This document shows positions 61,885 through 64,000 of a stretch of DNA of 64,000 nt, in pieces. Under the pieces are notes generated by a model. The model saw nothing but the letters and a program-made list of their open reading frames with translations. It ran no database searches and had not been told where the DNA came from. The position numbers and the translations under genes were made by a program. Each line of letters opens with the position of its first letter. The stretch's first letter is position 1. This stretch comes from Pseudorhodoferax soli (GTDB lineage Bacteria; Pseudomonadota; Gammaproteobacteria; Burkholderiales; Burkholderiaceae_C), in NCBI RefSeq assembly GCF_003337555.1, contig NZ_QPJK01000004.1:409320-473319 (forward strand), read 5' to 3'.

Positions 61885-62721
61885 CTAGGCAGAAGTCTGG
61901 CGCGGCACGGCGTGCTCGATGTCGGCCAACGCGCGGGCGGCGCGCTGCAGCGCGGGCAGCACGCTCTCGGCCTTCTCGCGCGGCAGCCGCATCACAGGCG
62001 CCTGCACGGCCACGCAGAGGTTGGAGCGGCCGGTGTCGGACGGCACCAGCACGGCCACGCACAACAGGCCGGGCAGGAACTCCTCGTCGTCCAGCGCATG
62101 GCCGGCGCGGCGCACGGCCTTGAGCGCAGTTTCCAGCTGCGCCAGGTCGGTGACGGTCTTGGGCGTGTAGGCCATCAGCGGCGCGTGGCCCAGGAGCCGC
62201 TGGCGTTGCGCCGGGCTCATCTGCGCCAGCAGCAGCTTGCCGCTGGCCGAGCAGTGCGCCGGCACGCGCGAGCCGGGCGCCAGGTAGAAGCGCAGCGGCG
62301 CGGCGGTCTCCACGCGGTCGAGGTAGACCACCTCGTCGCCGGCCAGCGCGGTGATGTTGCAGCTCTCGCCCACCTCTTCCACGAGCCGGCGCAGCACGGC
62401 ATGGCGCGCGCCGTGGAAGGTGTCGTTGCGCAGCAGGTTCTCGGCCAGGCGGCGCAGCCGCACGCCGGTGCCGTAGTGGCGGCCGTCGCCCTCGCGCTGC
62501 AGCAGGCCTGCACCCTCCAGCTGCTGCAGCATGCGGTGCAGCGTGGGCTTGGGCAGGCCGGTCTCGTCCACCACGGACTGCAGGGTGAACAGCTGGTCGC
62601 GCCCGGCGATGACCTCGAGCAGCGCGAACAGACGCATCGTGGGCGTGTCGCCCGGGAGCTCGGCCGCGCCGCCGGCGGGCTGGGAAGGGGGAACGATGTG
62701 CATGGTGTGGGATGTTCTCAT
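61885..62721 (-). CDS. IclR-family transcriptional regulator
   Basis: 278-residue regulator. The winged helix (about 28-90) contains TLQSVVDETGLPKPTLHRMLQQLEGAGLLQRE and the IclR effector domain (about 105-270) includes SASGKLLLAQMSPAQRQRLLG. It is divergent to xsc across 112 bases with two inverted repeats, so it probably controls sulfoacetaldehyde (taurine/sulfonate) metabolism. It stands 4 bases before the CobS-like gene and may be cotranscribed with it. ATG 62703 is an alternative start. Confidence 0.9.
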   Translation of the reverse strand: MRTSHTMHIVPPSQPAGGAAELPGDTPTMRLFALLEVIAGRDQLFTLQSVVDETGLPKPTLHRMLQQLEGAGLLQREGDGRHYGTGVRLRRLAENLLRNDTFHGARHAVLRRLVEEVGESCNITALAGDEVVYLDRVETAAPLRFYLAPGSRVPAHCSASGKLLLAQMSPAQRQRLLGHAPLMAYTPKTVTDLAQLETALKAVRRAGHALDDEEFLPGLLCVAVLVPSDTGRSNLCVAVQAPVMRLPREKAESVLPALQRAARALADIEHAVPRQTSA

Positions 62722-62723
62722 AT

Positions 62724-62792
62724 TCCGTTATTCGGACCAATAAGTTTCGATTTTCGAAATTTGTTGACGTTTTGCGGCCGTGCTTTCAGAAT
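62724..62792 (+). promoter_or_regulatory. xsc promoter with two candidate IclR operators
   Basis: A sigma70-type promoter is visible as TTGACG (62764-62769), a 17-base spacer and CAGAAT (62787-62792). Just upstream are two inverted repeats: TCCG-TTATT-CGGA (62724-62736) and TTTCGA-TTT-TCGAAA (62745-62759). They lie between divergent iclR and xsc and are placed to affect both promoters. The region is markedly A/T-rich for this genome. Confidence 0.55.
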
Positions 62793-62833
62793 CCGCCGGC
62801 GATTCAACCCACCCGCCTTTACCGGAGACTCCC

Positions 62834-64000
62834 ATGAGCCAGACCCCCACCGACGGCCGCAGCGTCGTTGCCGGCGTGCAGAAGATGACGCCTTCCGAAG
62901 CCTTTGTCGAAACCATGGTCGCCAACGGCGTGCGGCACATCTTCGGCATCATGGGCTCGGCCTTCATGGACGCGATGGACATCTTCGCGCCGGCCGGCAT
63001 CACGCTGATCCCGGTGGTGCACGAGCAGGGCGCGGCCCACATGGCCGACGGCTATGCCCGCGCCAGCGGCCAGCATGGCGTGGTGATCGGCCAGAACGGC
63101 CCGGGCATCAGCAACTGCGTGACGGCCATCGCCGCAGCCTACTGGGCGCACAGCCCTGTCGTCATGATCACGCCCGAGACCGGCACCATGGGCATGGGCC
63201 TGGGCGGCTTCCAGGAAGCCAACCAGCTGCCGATGTTCCAGGAGTTCACCAAGTACCAGGGCCACGTGACCAACCCCAAGCGCATGGCCGAGTTCACCGC
63301 GCGCTGCTTCGACCGCGCGATGAGCGAGATGGCGCCCACGCAGCTGAACATCCCGCGCGACTACTTCTATGGCGAGATCCAGTGCGAGATTCCGAAGCCC
63401 ATGCGCGTGGAGCGCGGCTCGGGTGGCGAGAACAGCATGGCGGCTGCAGCCGAGCTGCTGGCGAACGCGAAATTCCCGGTGATCCTGGCCGGCGGCGGCG
63501 TGGTGCTGGGCGATGCGGTGGAAGAGACCAAGGCCCTGGCCGAGCGCCTGGGTGCCCCCGTGTGCAACGGCTACCTGCGCAACGACAGCTTCCCCGCAAG
63601 CCATCCGCTGTGGGCCGGTCCGCTGGGCTACCAGGGCAGCAAGGCGGCCATGAAGCTGATCAGCCAGGCCGACGTGGTGATCGCGCTGGGCTCGCGCATG
63701 GGGCCGTTCGGCACGCTGCCCCAGCACGGCATGGACTACTGGCCCAAGGACGCCAAGATCATCCAGGTCGAGGCCGACCACACCAACCTGGGCCTGGTGA
63801 AGAAGATCCACGTGGGCATCCACGGCGACGCCAAGGCCGTGGCCAAGGCCCTGCTGGCACGCATCGGCGGCCAGACCCTCGCCTGCGACGCCACCAAGGG
63901 CGAGCGCGCCCAGAAGATCGCTGCCGAGAAGGCCGCCTGGGAGAAGGAGCTGACGGAGTGGACGCAGGAGCGCGACCAATACAGCCAGGACATGGTGGAA
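62834..64000 (+). CDS. xsc: Sulfoacetaldehyde acetyltransferase, N-terminal part
   Basis: Thiamine-diphosphate enzyme that converts sulfoacetaldehyde and phosphate to acetyl phosphate and sulfite in taurine/sulfonate degradation. The first 389 residues are in the window. The opening KMTPSEAFVETMVANGVRHIFGIMGSAFMDAMDIF, the ThDP-activating Glu in PVVHEQGAAHMADGYARASGQHG, and PTQLNIPRDYFYGEIQ match Xsc rather than acetolactate synthase. The C-terminal ThDP/Mg-binding domain lies beyond the edge. ATG 62834 follows GGAG at normal spacing. Likely regulator: the divergent IclR protein. Confidence 0.92.
   Translation, partial: MSQTPTDGRSVVAGVQKMTPSEAFVETMVANGVRHIFGIMGSAFMDAMDIFAPAGITLIPVVHEQGAAHMADGYARASGQHGVVIGQNGPGISNCVTAIAAAYWAHSPVVMITPETGTMGMGLGGFQEANQLPMFQEFTKYQGHVTNPKRMAEFTARCFDRAMSEMAPTQLNIPRDYFYGEIQCEIPKPMRVERGSGGENSMAAAAELLANAKFPVILAGGGVVLGDAVEETKALAERLGAPVCNGYLRNDSFPASHPLWAGPLGYQGSKAAMKLISQADVVIALGSRMGPFGTLPQHGMDYWPKDAKIIQVEADHTNLGLVKKIHVGIHGDAKAVAKALLARIGGQTLACDATKGERAQKIAAEKAAWEKELTEWTQERDQYSQDMVE

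Overview
The window looks like a chromosomal segment of a high-GC betaproteobacterium of the Comamonadaceae (Variovorax/Acidovorax-like). The evidence is the very high GC, the protein sequences of the housekeeping genes (mreBCD next to gatCAB, pyrE beside exonuclease III), Bug/TctC-type solute-binding proteins, and short C-run/G-run intergenic repeats of the type I associate with that family. No rRNA, tRNA, CRISPR array, insertion sequence or phage was seen. The genus is inferred and was not tested.

Layout. 1-9 kb is core: mreB-mreC-mreD-mrdA (minus) diverging from gatC-gatA-gatB (plus), then a DUF4124 gene, pyrE and exonuclease III. 8.7-12.9 kb holds an SGNH hydrolase with a divergent LysR regulator and a GAF-PAS-PAS-GGDEF diguanylate cyclase. 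12.9-27.9 kb is one long minus-strand catabolic cluster. Read in transcription order it is atzF, a taurine-type ABC transporter, atzG, atzE, a repeat pair, atzH, a BMP-type ABC transporter, formamidase, biuret hydrolase, the transporter ATPase, a second biuret-hydrolase-like enzyme and a GntR regulator. Together these should take biuret (and probably carboxybiuret or triuret) through allophanate to ammonia and CO2.

28-36 kb has a toxin-antitoxin pair whose toxin gene is frameshifted, then a plus-strand LysR / cupin / DUF1445 / TRAP transporter / DUF2848 / amidase cluster for an unidentified substrate. 36-40 kb is a minus-strand operon joining a Bug solute-binding protein, a flavin monooxygenase, an AhpD-like protein and an orphan lipoyl H-protein. 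40-43 kb has a cysteine desulfurase-rhodanese fusion with a divergent Lrp regulator, and a RidA-family protein.

43-55 kb is the most unusual part. A 971-residue protein joins peptidoglycan-binding, GH19-lysozyme-like, papain-like and serine-hydrolase domains. It is followed by a PEP-CTERM protein, a DUF1566 protein and creBC. Then comes an operon of a VIT/vWA protein with a PEP-like tail, an exosortase, an EpsI-like partner and a GT51 transglycosylase. A perfect TTCAC-N6-TTCAC CreB-type site lies just upstream of that operon, suggesting that CreBC controls it.

55-64 kb has a four-gene membrane/NAD(P) operon, a membrane-anchored AraC regulator, a MOSC protein, a CobS/CobT-like AAA-vWA pair without CobN, an IclR regulator and the start of a divergent xsc (sulfoacetaldehyde acetyltransferase), which runs off the window.
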